Notes: generated from the sequence alone by a model not told the origin. A stretch of 64,000 bases of DNA from Quercus robur (GCF_932294415.1 NC_065535.1:93698862-93762861); one strand, 5' to 3'; positions 36,498-49,968 are shown, counted from the stretch's first letter. A program made the numbers and translations.

Positions 36498-37653
36498 TAC
36501 ACAGGAAAAAGAAAGAACTACCCGAGCAGACTGACCCTCCGTCCATTCCCGTTACTGACCTTTTTCCTTCTGGCGAGTTTCCTGAGGGTGAGATTCAGCA
36601 ATATAAAGACGAGTGAGTATATGTTATTTCTACAAACTCAATGCAACTAAGTCTTAACCCCAACTTAATTGGGGTTGGCTGTTTCTATACAATAGAATAT
36701 TGCTCCTAGGCATGGGCAGTTTTTAGCCTGTTGGGGTGAATGCCTCTAGATTACCTAGTAATTGGTTCCAGTGGGTGGGGTTAGTTGCCTGTAGGTTTTA
36801 CTGGCTAGAGGCGAGTCCAAAGTGCGCTTATTTAGAAATGTTTCTTTAGTAAGGTTCCCTACATAAAAATTAAAAGGCAGAATATGGCTTTTCTTTTTGT
36901 GGCAATTTTTATCCTTGATTAGGGATTCTATGCATACATGTGTATGGTTAAGGGGTTGTTACCTAGTCCAATCATTGTCCCAAGTTCTAGTCAATATACT
37001 GGAACCACTACTTCATGCATATTGGTTTACCTTTTTAGTAACTGAAGATCTTGGTATTTAAAATTCGTGCTTGTATATCAGTAACTTATGGAGGACTACA
37101 TCTGAAGAGAAGAGGGAGTTGGAGCGCCTCGAAAAACCAATGTACAATTCAGTTCGCCGAGCAACTGAAGTTCATCGTCAGGTTGCAATCCGTTTTAATA
37201 TTTACATATGTTACTACTCAAAGTGAGGAAAAAAAGTATCTTTATTCTGTTGAGAGTAGGAAAGCTTAGAGAGCCTTTTGTTCTTGACATTCAGCATGGT
37301 TAAGAACCTGGATCAAAACAGCCGGTTTAACCATGAACTGGGCTCATTTCCAGTCTGATTCATCACCTCCTTAATGCTTTTTTTGTTGAATTGGATTAAA
37401 CCTGCTGGTTTACCCGTTGAACATGTCAATGAACCAATAAACTATTTCAATTTTATCAAATTGGTTCCTTTCTAAAGTTAAAAAAAATCAGATTTATAAT
37501 TTTTTTTAACAAACACTCGGTATATCTTTTACTGTTTGAATCTAAATATAAGATTTAGATTATCATATGTATACTAAGAGAGCTGCAGCTCAATGGCATT
37601 GCCTAGTTCGAACCTGGGTTTGAATCCCCACACTTGTTGTAAGCAATAAATAA

Positions 37654-37674
37654 ATATATATATATATATATATA
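37654..37674. repeat. (TA)n microsatellite in METAP2 copy 1 intron 4
   Basis: About ten TA units followed by a T-rich run. Unit 2 has a shortened tract at the same place (near 54702). Confidence 0.85.
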
Positions 37675-37819
37675 TTTTTTTTTTTTTATTTTTTATTTAA
37701 TTATAAATGTATTTTTTAATCAAATCGGTTGACCATTGACTTGCTCATCAATCCGGTTCGCTAACCAGTTTGGTTTTTAAAACTTTGCATTCAATTGAAG
37801 CTTGTTTACTTATAATTAG

Positions 37820-37966
<147 letters not shown>

Positions 37967-38036
37967 TAAACATTTTGAGTCTGGTATTTGAGAATTTTAT
38001 TTGTTCGATCATAACGTCATAAAACGATTTATGTAG

Positions 38037-38180
<144 letters not shown>

Positions 38181-38307
38181 TAACTTGTTCAGATTTTCTA
38201 TTTTGGCTATTGTGTTTGTAGAATTCTATATTTCTATCTTTACTGCATTATACTACTATTTTTCTTGGCTGTTGTATCAGTCATGGGTTCTTTGAAATGC
38301 AGGGTGA

Positions 38308-38415
<108 letters not shown>

Positions 38416-38668
38416 TAAATCCCTTTGGCGAATGATTTGTTCATGTTGCTCTTTGGTTACATATGATCATGTTTGTTATCCCTATGGAGTGAAAATTAGC
38501 AGTGTGGATCATTCTTTTTTATGTTTGCTGCATTAATGGATGAAAAGACGACAGCAACATTTGAATGAAAAAAGTGACCTTTGAATAACTTTTTAAACTA
38601 ATGTCTGTTCTGAAAAGTTTGTTCAATTTATTTGTAGAGTTATACTTATCAAGTCTAGCAAAGTTTGT

Positions 38669-39043
38669 TCAATTCATTGAGTGGTTATGAATCCTTCCCT
38701 GATGCTGGTGGTAAAATACTTGGAGCCCCCACCACTCTTCCAGATGTCTTAACCACTTAACTAGTTAATTTAAGCCTGGAAATAAAGTCAATGATATATA
38801 AGTTTGAATAATTCTAAATACCCCCATACACTCAAAGAATAGAGAGGGATGATGATCAAATTTTGATCTACAATGCTGTTGGTTTTAACTTTTCATTCCT
38901 AATGCACAAAAGTCCACTTCTACAGTTATGGGAACGATGATTGATACGTAGCCTTACCACAAATTGTTTTTGGTAAGGTTGATTCCTGAGATGGTTTTAA
39001 CATGTAAAGTATATATTTGTGCAGTCCATAAAAGGACAATGGG

Positions 39044-39074
<31 letters not shown>

Positions 39075-39389
39075 GTAAAATTATAGTTTGAGGAACTTTT
39101 GAACTGTCTGATTGATTATTGAGAAATGGGGCTACAAAATGTCCCTTTGCTGAGTTGCAGAGGCTCCTCATTATAGTTATAATATCTTTTAGCTGTATAT
39201 TTCATTGAGGTTCCAGTGGAAACTATTTTTTTGTTTCTACTTGATAATGAAGGTTCTCTTGAAATATTGGGAAATGACGCAGGCTAATTTTTTATTTTTT
39301 TTATTTATAAGTTATGTAGATGTGTGTTTTCTGCAACATTTTTCCTTAGTTGGCACTAGTCTATTCCTTAAGCTAATAATATGATATCA
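38669..39389 (+). pseudogene. PLD-delta 3'-end fragment at the duplication junction
   Basis: Corresponds to 13309-14037. It has the last 31 codons of PLD exon 10 ([19 protein letters not shown] onward, ending in the same stop) plus the 3' flank. The acceptor and first two thirds of the exon are absent because the duplication starts mid-exon. It is fused directly to METAP2 intron 7 sequence, and differs from the source by scattered substitutions and T-run length. Confidence 0.92.
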
Positions 39390-39596
39390 CCACTTAGATG
39401 ATAGCACCACTATTGCGGATTGTATTCAAATATCTCATGTTTTTAGCTATTTGGCACCACAAAAAGTTATTTTATCTATTTTACCTGCTCACTTTACAAA
39501 ACATCTAGCAATAGTAGATTTATTTTAGCTTTCAACACAATAAAATAATATATCTACTACAATAAAATAATATATCCACTACAATAAACAACAATC

Positions 39597-39681
39597 ACAA
39601 CCACCGCAACCGCTACCACTACCGTTGCCACTACTGCTGCCACCACCACCCCCACCGCCGCCGTTGCCGCCGCCACCGCCA
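39597..39681. repeat. CCN-rich trinucleotide repeat
   Basis: A run of CCA/CCG/CCT-type triplets (for example CCACCACCACCCCCACCG) within otherwise AT-rich sequence, next to Harbinger-like terminal sequence. No reading frame of interest. Confidence 0.75.
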
Positions 39682-39721
39682 CTTGATAGCAAATAATTGT
39701 CTAATGTTAACAAGTAATTTT

Positions 39722-40160
39722 TTTAACTGCAGTAACAATATTTTTCAAAATTTCTAATGCAGTAGTTTCTCCAATCTACACATATTCATCCATCAAATCA
39801 CCCGATACTCCATTCGCAAGCATTCTAAGTACAGCAATTATCTTTTGTAATGAAGATAAACCAAGTTTGTTGGCACTATTTCTTTTTTGGACAAAATAAG
39901 AGTCATGAGCTTCTACCTTAGATTGAATACGGAGAAAAAGAGAATGCTTCATTCGAAATCTCCTACGAAATAAAGCGGATGGATATATTGGTGTGGGAGT
40001 AAAGTAGTCAAGAAAAAGCCTCTCATGGCCTACCAAATGATTACGTCGGATATAGCAACGACGTTTATATTATGATATTTCCATAATAAGTTCTTCAATT
40101 ATCTCATTTTCATCTAAGTCATCAAGAAGCAACTTGCGAAACAAAGAGCAATTCATGGAT
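39722..40160 (-). pseudogene. PIF/Harbinger transposase N-terminal remnant
   Basis: On the minus strand: CYIRRNHLVGHERLFLDYF, FRRRFRMKHSLFLRIQSKVE, LGLSSLQKIIAVLRMLANGV, LMDEYV-stop-IGETTALE. This is the N-terminal part of plant HARBI1-like transposases. In-frame stops occur upstream (after LIMEIS) and after DEYV. The DDE catalytic part is missing. It lies in unit 2 only. Confidence 0.8.
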
Positions 40161-40513
40161 GCAATCTTCAAGACAATTGGAAAGCAATTATTACTATAGA
40201 TGCACGAAACATAACCAATCCATACTTTTAGTGCCATAAGCAATCATTATACCCACAAGCACACACGCACAAGTCACAACACAAACAAGATGAACAATAA
40301 ATTTAAAGGTTTATACATACATCTAGTTTAAGATTAAAGTCAAGTGACATAAGCTACTACTAAAATACATGAAAGCCTCTCATAAGTTACTACCAAAATA
40401 CATAAAGGCCTATCATAAGCCACTACCAAAGTATCACCTAAATGTGCCAACCTTTTCCTAATATTACAAAATACATAAAGGCTTAAGCTACATCCAAAAT
40501 GCAATCAAATCCA

Positions 40514-41030
40514 TTAATTACGTAAACTTCGTCTTACCATGATTTCCTCCTGCAATTGTTCACAAAAAGCTTTTTGTGCTCCAGTCAAGGAATTTGTATC
40601 TTTCATCATGATTTTCTCCTCCTCTAACATATGTTGCATCTCAAATTTTTTCCTCTCAATCATGACTCTTTCCTTCTCAATCTTAAGTTTTTCTTCAACT
40701 CTTTCCTTCTCAATCCTAAGTTTTTCCCTCTCAATAAACATTTTTTTCCTCTTCCAATCAAGTTCTCTCCTTATCTCTCAACTCTCCCAAGCGCAACTTC
40801 TCTACTTTGATACGAAGACTCTCTTTGTCATGTTCTTGTGATTCCTCAATAAATTTCAATTTCTTGGTCAAATATTATCCTACATCTTTTCCGGTGGCTT
40901 TGTTCATTCGGTTGGCCTTTTCGGCTTTCCTACCAATTGGCCTCTCAAAATTGGAAGTGTCACCAAGTCCAGACCCACAATCCCCTTCACCAAGTGGAGA
41001 ATCAGAAACTGACATGAGAGTATTTTGATA
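40514..41030 (-). pseudogene. PIF/Harbinger ORF1 (NAM-associated, coiled-coil) remnant
   Basis: On the minus strand, RPIGRKAEKANRMNKA (about 40900-40950) is followed by a long charged coiled coil ([37 protein letters not shown]) and [14 protein letters not shown]. This is the C-terminal domain of the Myb/NAM-associated protein that plant PIF elements encode next to the transposase. Stops interrupt it near 40745 and 40880. Confidence 0.65.
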
Positions 41031-41199
41031 TGTTCCCAAAAATTGTGAGTCAATATTTATATCCCTGTTCATGACCCGTGTAATATGGTAGGTCTCATTG
41101 TCACTCCATAAAATTAGAAACAACAATATATACTTACAAGCAAATTGAAAGTAAAGACCAATATTGTAAAAAAAAAAAAAAAAAAAAGAAAGTAAACTT

Positions 41200-42354
41200 C
41201 CCTGCACACTGAAAATACCCAAACTAACATTTATATCAACACATTAGAAACAACAAACATAAATTAATTGCGGCATCACTTTCCTTGACATACTCAAGTC
41301 CCAAATTAATAATCAAATGCGTTCTATTTAAGAGTAAGCCGCCAGTACTTTTTGAAGGTTTTGCTCATTTGAGTATTGAGCCAACAGTGTGAAATTATAT
41401 ACTCCTCCATGTATATCTGCTACTCTGTTCTCTCAGTCTCCACGGGCTCTCAATTCTCTGTTCCTACTTCTGCTTCGTTCTTCATCTTGCTTGCCAGGTA
41501 ACAATTCTCCGTTCCTTTTCTGCTGAATTTATGTTATAGATTTGGGCTTTTTACTGGTGGGTTACATGATTGTTTGAATTTGAAATCAAAATTTTAGAAC
41601 TTATTTTGGCTGAGAGATTTGTTGCTGCTGCTGTTTTTGTTTCTTCATGGGTTGTGGATTTATTTGGGTTTTTGGCTGCTTTTGAGACCTGCCTATTTTT
41701 GGTTTTGATTATAATTATTGCTTTATATTTGTAGACACACATAGATATCATTGGAATCAGACCCCTGTGTTTTGTTTTTGGTGGGTTGGGAATAAATGGA
41801 TGAAGGAGTTTTCTTTATTATGTTTCTCATTCAAGAATCACGATTGTGTTTATGGGCTTTTGATAAAAATAAAATTCAAATTTTTAACATTCTTTAGTGA
41901 TAAAAAGCTTAATGGGTATTGTAAATGCACTTCCAGTATAGTGTTTGTGTATCCTCTCTATGCGAGGTGGCCCTCTGAGTTTGACAGATTTTGGAATCTA
42001 TTTATTTGTGCTGCTGGGGAGTTGGGGGTTAGATATGTCTATCTCTATGTGCTTGTGGTGGGCATAGTTCTGATAACAAAGGGGAAAACAGCAAAAATAC
42101 TATTTATTGAAACTAACAATTTGCTGTTATGGAGAAAATTTGGAATGATAAAGAATTTTACTTGTGGTCTTTACCAAGAAGTCTGCTATCATGTTTCTCA
42201 GCTTTTATATGACCAGATATTTTGGATACATCTTTTAGATGAACCATATATTTCAATACACGAATATGAACCATATATTTTAGTTGAGTCTGTAGAGTTG
42301 CACTTGCCCTTGGAAATGGGTGTTTTCCAATATTTCAACTTTCATGGCTTTTAG
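41200..42354 (+). other. Unassigned region with leader-like exon and a 195-codon open frame
   Basis: At 41405-41500 a CT-rich stretch ends in TTGCCAG-GTAACA, resembling a leader exon and donor. An open frame of 195 codons follows at 41767-42354 (rich in Phe, Tyr, Leu; GELGVRYVYLYVLVVGIVL is hydrophobic). I do not recognise it, and its composition is what translated AT-rich intron gives, so it is probably chance. The stretch ATTAGAAACAACAAACATAAA occurs at both about 41243 and 43207, hinting at an insertion bounded by duplicated sequence. Confidence 0.2.
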
Positions 42355-43612
42355 ACGGAGGGATTATATTGTTAAATTTAAAAATTTGTAAGACCAAAAT
42401 CAAACCTTTTAAAATTGAGGGACCAAAAATGCAATTTACCCTCGACACTAAATAGTGGTAGTATAATTGTAGTTCTTGAAGCAAACAAAGGCAACAAATA
42501 TAAACCTACAATTGATATTGCTCAAATTTGAGCTTCACCAAACTTTGCAAAGTGCAGTGTTAGAACCTTGATGACAATGCACTGATCTACTGCTTTTTAG
42601 CTTCATTTTACTCTAATACACAAAAAATGCATAATCATCTTGCTCATTTAAGCATCAATGAAAAACCAAAAAAAAAAAAATGATACACATGCATACACCT
42701 CTGGGAAGAAAAGCAAAAGCACATAACGTTGTTTGTAGTATATGTAGGCTTTTACATTGCTTTTATTATGCTTAAGCATTGCTGAAGATGGCATATTTGA
42801 AATGCTGGAGCTATTTGAAAGTATTGAGTTTGTTTTCGTAGATACTACTGAGTTTTCACTTGTTACTTACAAAAGCTTCTGTTCCGACTACTATGATTGT
42901 TTTTCTGTTGTGTACATGAGCTGCCATATCTCAATTTGACATCTTGATGTTGAAATTGGATTCCAGATCAGAGTGGTTGTGTCTTATAGGAAGTTTAGCT
43001 TTTATTTGAGAGGTTAGACTAATTTAAGCCTTAATTTGATTCTCTCTTTTTTATAGTCTAAGTTTGCGTTTTTTATTGATCAGCATCATACACTTCAATT
43101 TCTAAGTGCTTAGCAGGTTCTTCAAACAGAGACAACATAGGTGATTAGGAAGAGTTTTAAAGGAATTTATAATGATTAAGAAGGCTCATGAGTCATGAAG
43201 GATTTGATTAGAAACAACAAACATAAACTTCCCTGCAACCTTTAGAGCACACATAAGATAAGGAAAAAACTAGCAAAAAAGAGAGCCAAAAAAGGATCTT
43301 TCATGTATAGTCTTGCATAATCTCGAATGTATCAATTCCAATACATAGACTAAATAATACAATGCAAGCAAAAGTTTCTAGATTCAATGAGATATACAGC
43401 ATATAAGAAAAGTACACCAAGAGAGGTCAAAGCCTTTACCATCTTGACTTATTGAGAAATAAGAACCAGCAACCACCAGTTGAAAAAGGCAGCGATAATG
43501 GTTATAACGAGCACCTACAAAATGATAAATCCGGTTAACACCATAAATAAGAAGTTCAACCAAGAATAACCCAAATAATATGATGAAATACACACAAACA
43601 CACACAACTCAA
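42355..43612. other. Sequence directly upstream of CPSF73-I copy 2
   Basis: No gene was seen. It contains GAGGGACCAAAAATGCAATT near 42416, a type of end found in plant MITEs. Identity with unit 1 resumes at about 43613 (ATCTTCGAAAAATG). This region therefore stands where the promoter of copy 2 should be. Confidence 0.5.
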
Positions 43613-44253
43613 TCTTCGAAAAATGTAAGCTTTCTCTCTCTCTCAACTTGTCTTCATTATTAGAAATTCTAGGTCACTGTAATTCATTTTCTCTGCTTGA
43701 TTTGCATTAACTCTTTCACTGTAATCTCTTCTTTTTTTGGTTTTTCAGAGCTAAGATTCAGCTCTAATTTTAGTGTTTTTAGGTTACTGATATCCTATTC
43801 GGAACTTTTCTTACCACTTGAACTACTTTAAACTCTGTTTGGTTTCCAAGAAAACTGTTTTTAGGTTACAAATTTCTCATTTTCTTCAAATGCTTGCACC
43901 CTCTGTTAGTCGCCATAGTGATTTTTAGGGAAAAAAAAAAAAAAAATTTTGATGCATTAGTTGAACTTTTAGCAGCCAAAGGGAGAAACTGTTGCCTTAC
44001 GGTTTATTTATTTATTTATTTATTTTATGCGAATCCCAGATCTTTTATTTGACAAAAAAAGTGATTTTATCAGTTGAGCTACTTGGAACCCACAATTTTT
44101 GCCTTTTCAATTAGCGAGTCTTTAGTGTTTTTGTTTGGATAGGTTTGATAATTAGTATTTTAGTTGGAATTGCCAATAACCTTTTGGTCAAATGGCATTT
44201 CTAGGCTTACAATGTATCAAAAAAATGTAATTACTTTGGTTGGAATGTAAACC

Positions 44254-44284
<31 letters not shown>

Positions 44285-44350
44285 TCTTTCTATGATTAAT
44301 TTGCAGTTTGATTGAAGGACTTGTGTGCATTCTTGGTAAAGAATAGAGAA

Positions 44351-47300
44351 ATGGCTTCAACCGGGCCACAACCGTCTCTCAAGAGACGGGATTCATTGGT
44401 GACTAGGGAAGACGATCAACTTATTATAACCCCTTTAGGGGCGGGTAATGAAGTAGGTCGGTCTTGCATGTACATGTCCTACAAAGGGAAAACTGTCCTG
44501 GTATGCCATTAACATAGTGTACTCTTGGTTTTTAGAGCAGTGTTTAGGGCTGTTTTTCTTCATATGGTGATTTAATTTTCCTTTTTCATTTGTCTCTTTT
44601 TCTTGGATGGTAGTTTGATTGTGGAATTCATCCGGCTTACTCGGGCATGGCTGCTTTGCCTTACTTTGATGAGATAGATCCTTCAACAATTGACGTCCTT
44701 CTCATCACTCAGTATGTATTTTTCTTCCTTCTCGCTTAAGGCCTTATTAAATGAGGTTGTTGCTCAAGTGATCTCACACATTTGGCACCAATGATGCAAT
44801 TTCTATTGTAGGCTGTTGATTTCTGTCTTTTTCGAATGTAACTTGTTATTATTGTAAATTTTAGGATAGGCTTGCTTATGCATCCTGTGTACATTAGGGT
44901 TCCCCTTCTTAGTAAATTTATATTAGGTTATCAACCAACTCTTTTATATTATATTCGAGATTCTAACTTTATAAACAAAGTTTTGAGTTTTTTGGAAGTG
45001 GTTGCTTATTAGACTAGATGCATTGTATTGTCAAATCTCCTGTTTTAATTATTTATTGCAGAGAGGATCTACTTTACAATAAATCTTTTTGGTTGAGTGA
45101 AATCATGGTACTTTAACACCATCTTTCTTTCTTTTCCCTGTTATGGAGTTAAGGAATCATGGGGTCCATAGAGTTCCCTCTCTATATTTCAATTGGTTCT
45201 CGTTCTGCAGTTGTATTTGTGTTTTTCAACGATGTTGATGACAATGGTGTTGATCCTCAAATCTAATACAAAGTCATGCTTTCTGCTTGCAGCTTTCACT
45301 TGGATCATGCTGCATCCCTACCTTATTTTCTGGAGAAGGTTTCTTGCTTTCTTTGTGAATTAACATAGGTGTTATGTATGGATCTTTTTCCATGGGAAAC
45401 TAATATATTGAAATTTTGTTTAGACCACCTTCAAAGGTCGGGTGTTCATGACTTATCCAACAAAGGCGATCTACAAGTTGCTGTTGACCGATTATGTAAA
45501 AGTCAGCAAAGTTTCAGTTGAAGATATGTTGTATAATGAACAGGACATCAATCGCTCCATGGATAAAATTGAGGTCTGTGTTTTATCATTTATGCAATTT
45601 TCAATTCCCGTTGGTCTCTAGGTTTTTATTGTTGCCCAAATTGGCTCTATATTTTAGATTGACTGAAGTTATTTCAATGCACACTTTGTCCTAAACTGTA
45701 TTAACTCTTTGATATTTACGTTTTTATGGTCATTTGGTCAGGTTTCTACATGTTTATTTTTGGTTTCCGGTCATTCCATATAGTTTTTTATGGTAAGTTC
45801 TATCCACGTTGTGCTGATTCCCCTGAATAAGACATATTTTTTAATGTGGAGAACCTGTTCCTTATTCTTCCCAATGGGCATTGCACCAAGGGGCTTTGAT
45901 CTTCATTCAGAATCAGCTCCAAATTTGAGCTTGGTGATACCTTAAATAATATTGAGTTTTTTTTTGGTAGAAAGATGTTTTTGTAGCACTTTTTTTCCAC
46001 ATATAATTGATACTTATTTTCTTTGGGAAATGGTCATTATTCTTGTTCATAAATAACACACATTACAGGACATGAGTATGCTATTCTGGTTCCTCACACA
46101 CTCGCTTTATGCGATAAAGGATTGGGACCTCTTTAGATTAATAGCATTTATGTTGGACTATGGACTATATAAGTGGTGTTTTAAATCTCTCTTCAATGGA
46201 TCAACCTTTGAATTGCAAGGGTCTTCTTGGAATTAGTTCGACATTAGGTGTCTTACTTTTATGATTGTTTGTCAAGGAGGACAAGGCTATATGATTATAT
46301 TTCAGTTAATCTTAATATGGCATCATATACATTTTGTCTACTTTATATGTATGTGTTCTTTCTCTCTCTGCCGCACCTTCCCTCTCTTCTCTCTCTATGA
46401 GAGTTCTTGTAGAGAGAATTGGTATTGGCTCTGGATCTGCAACATTATTAAAATACTTGAATTTGTACAGAGAAATTAAGTGCACATGATTATGCATTTG
46501 TTGTCCATGGTTAGTGCCGTCATGAATCATGCATCCTAGTTTAACATGGAAGTTACCCTTTTTCATAGAAATTGAGGCTGTTTTAGGTCAGGTCTAATTT
46601 GGACAGCAGATAAAAATTCCAACATTGATTCAGCTTCTTGACCCAATGATATAACTTTAGGTCCAGTCTACCTGGACAGGAGGTAGACCTTCCAACATGG
46701 ATTCACCTTGACCAAATGATAAACTAATGCCATAAAATTTGTCATGAAATATATAGTTATGGAACTGGACTGCAAAAATGTACTCAAAGAGTAAGATATT
46801 TATTTAAGAAAAGGTATTTGACTCAGTTGTGGGTCAGTTCACTCCCTAGCTCTTTGAATTGATTTTTACTTTGTTTATTGATAAATTTCCATATCCAGGT
46901 TTACATCCTTGCATTGTTATTCATTTTGTTATGTGTAATCTTAACCTATAACCCTATGGTTGGACCCTATAAACCCAAAAAGCATTTGTAAATCTTCCAT
47001 AGTTGTCTCCTAACAGCATAGTAACTACAGGTTATCGATTTCCATCAAACAGTAGAGGTTAATGGCATTCGATTTTGGTGCTATACTGCTGGCCATGTTC
47101 TTGGTGCTGCTATGTTTATGGTTGATATTGCTGGTGTTCGAGTTCTCTACACTGGTGACTATTCCCGTGAGGAAGACCGGCATCTCCGAGCTGCTGAGAC
47201 CCCACAGTTCTCCCCTGATATATGCATAATTGAATCCACTTATGGTGTCCGGCAACATCAACCTCGGAATGTCCGAGAGAAGCACTTCACTGATGCTATT

Positions 47301-48671
47301 CATTCAACCATATCTGAAGGTGGTCGTGTCCTTATTCCAGCTTTTGCCCTTGGCCGTGCTCAAGAACTTCTTTTGATTCTTGATGAGTACTGGTCAAACC
47401 ATCCTGAGATCCAAAACATTCCCATATATTATGCTTCTCCCCTTGCGAAAAGGTGTTTGTCTGTTTATGAGACATACATACATTCAATGAATGACAGGAT
47501 ACGCGCCCAACATGCAGCAAAGTCTAACCCCTTTGTGTTCAAGTACATATCACCACTAAAGAGCATTGAAAATTTCAAAGATGTAGGCCCATCAGTGGTG
47601 ATGGCAAGTCCTGGTACGCTTCAAAGTGGGTTGTCACGACAACTATTCGATATGTGGTGCTCTGATAGGAAAAATGCTTGTGTTCTACCTGGGTATGTGG
47701 TTGAGGGGACACTAGCAAAGACCATTATTAATGAACCCAAGGAGGTAACTCTCATGAATGGACTCATTGCTCCTCTCAACATGCAGGTTCATTACATATC
47801 ATTCTCTGCCCATGCAGACTCTGCTCAGACGAGTGCATTTTTGGAAGAGCTCTTGCCTAATAATATTATTCTTGTTCATGGAGAAGCTAATGAGATGGGG
47901 AGGCTTAAACAGAAACTCATAAGCCAGTTTGCTGATCGTAACATTAAAGTCTTCAATCCAAAGAATTGTCAGTCTATTGAAATGTACTTCAACTCTCAGA
48001 AAATGGCAAAGACTATTGGAAGGCTTGCTGAAAAGACACCAGAAGTGGGGGAGACCGTCAGTGGTTTACTGGTTAAGAAAGGCTTCACATATCAGATAAT
48101 GGGTCCCGATGATCTCCACATCTTCTCTCAGCTATCTACTGCAAACATTACTCAGAAGATTACTATTCCATTTGGTGGAGCATTCAGTGTATTGAATCAC
48201 CGGCTTAAGCAGATATATGAGAGTGTAGAGTCTTCAATGGATGAGGAGTCTGGGGTCCCAACACTAGTTCATGAACGGGTAACAGTTAAGCAAGATTCCG
48301 AGAAACACATCTCACTGCATTGGACATCGGATCCTATAAGTGACATGGTTTCAGACTCTATTGTGGCTTTGGTTTTAAATATCGGCCGAGAGATCCCCAA
48401 GGTAGTTGCTGAATCAGAGGCAATAAAAGTTGAGGAAGAGAATGAAAAGAAGGTAGAAAAGGTTATTTATGCCCTCCTTGTTTCACTCTTTGGAGATGTG
48501 AAGTCCGGAGAAAATGGGAAGCTGGTTATTAGTGTTGATGGGAATGTTGCAGAGCTTGATAAACAGACTGGGGATGTTGAGAGTGAAAATGAAGGTCTAA
48601 AAGAAAGAGTACGAACAGCTTTCCAGCGAATTCAAAATACTGTGAAGCCAATCCCTCTCTCTGCAGCTTAG
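44351..48671 (+). CDS. CPSF73-I: CPSF73-I, pre-mRNA 3'-end cleavage endonuclease, copy 2
   Basis: Coding exons 44351-44500, 44614-44711, 45293-45338, 45424-45573 and 47031-48671; 694 aa, one codon shorter than copy 1 (Arg lost in PTLRVHERV). Intron positions and most intron sequence are the same as in copy 1. All catalytic motifs are intact (HFHLDH, GHVLGA, TGDYS, FSAHAD), and it has the usual [10 protein letters not shown]. It differs in [14 protein letters not shown], where Gly is usual for Thr, and in a few other residues (GVRQH, EKHFTDA). Only the last bases of the leader exon and its GTAAGC donor remain upstream, so the promoter is not the one of copy 1. Apparently functional. Confidence 0.94.
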
Positions 48672-49310
48672 CTCCTTCCCTGCACTAGTTCCATTCCTTT
48701 GTTTTCCTGTAATATGAGGTTTAACTTTGTATGCTACAGAGTAAAACTGATCTGTAAATACCAACTGTAGTTTTTAGCAACAGGCAATGATATATATTAT
48801 GTTATAAATACCGCTAGTGATTACTTTATAACATGTTTGGTGCTAATCTTACACCGACTATTATTGGAACTTTTGTTTCTAAGGAAAGGAAATAATTTGT
48901 AATTTATCATTGTCTTTCTTATTTTTTGGAATCCTTCTCAATTGGTTATCACGCCATGGTGTTGTGATTTGTGATGCACTAATGACATGTTGGACTCTGT
49001 GTGTCTGTAGTGATAAAACATCTATAATGCAGGAGACAAGCATATTTTTATTTGAATTTAGTATTATTTACTTTTGTAAGTCAGTTGTATTTTTATTTAT
49101 TAGGTCTCAATAGTTTATTAGGTTTTTGGTATTTAAATATTTGGAAACAAGTTTATTCTTGTAATAAGGCAATTAGGGTTTCCTACATAAAATTAGGGTT
49201 TAGTTTTTCTATATAAGCAAATTATTTTACTCCGGTTAGAAATGATTTAGAGATATCTTTTATATATAGTAAGAAAGCTTTATTGATATAAATTAAAATA
49301 CTAATAATAA
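48672..49310. other. 3' flank of CPSF73-I copy 2
   Basis: Matches 21816-22440 of unit 1 with small differences. Non-coding. Confidence 0.6.
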
Positions 49311-49330
49311 TAACCAGCAGCAGCTAGTTC

Positions 49331-49968
49331 ACAACAAGTGTACTAGTAATGCTGAAAAATTAAAGAAAATTATAGCAATCAGTGAAGTCCAAAGCACTAG
49401 TAAAAGAATGGATGCTTAAAGCCACCATCCACTCATATAATGAGTTCAGAAAAGCTCACTTCATCACCATGGTAGGTCATTCAATATCCCCTAACACCCT
49501 ATAGTTCATTTTCTTCCAAATGGTCCAAATGATACATGATTAGAAATGATTTTGATTAATGAAATTTTCTTTTGCTTTTGTTTTTTGTCTTCTTCTTCTT
49601 CTTCTTCTTTTTTATTTTTTTGGTGCCGACTCCAACCAGCCTAAGTGTTCACAACAAGTGTACTAGAAATGCCGAAAAATTAAATAAAATTATAGCAATC
49701 AGTGAAGTCCAAAGCACTAGTAAAAGAATGGATGCTCAAAGCCACCATCCACTAATATAATGAGTTCAGGAAAGCTCACTTCATCACCATGATAGGTCGT
49801 TCAATATCCCCTAACACCATATAGTTCATTTTCTTCCAAATGGTCCAAATGATACATGATTAGAAATGATTTTGATGAATGAAATTTTCTTTTGTTTTTG
49901 TTTTTGTTGTTTGTCTTCTTCTTCTTCTTCTTTTTTTTTTTTTTTGGTGCCGACTCCAACAAGCCTAA
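49331..49968 (-). repeat. 320-bp tandem duplication of a LINE tail
   Basis: ACAACAAGTGTACTAG at 49331 recurs at 49651. Both copies hold the LINE 3'-end fragment (minus strand) and a TTC-rich run followed by TGGTGCCGACTCCAAC. Unit 1 has a single copy at 22510-22830. It arose after the large duplication. Confidence 0.8.

Noticed and set aside
41767-42354. 195-codon plus-strand open frame
   Set aside because: Long for AT-rich DNA, but composition (Phe/Tyr/Leu-rich) and lack of any recognisable motif make chance likely; kept only as a low-confidence region.
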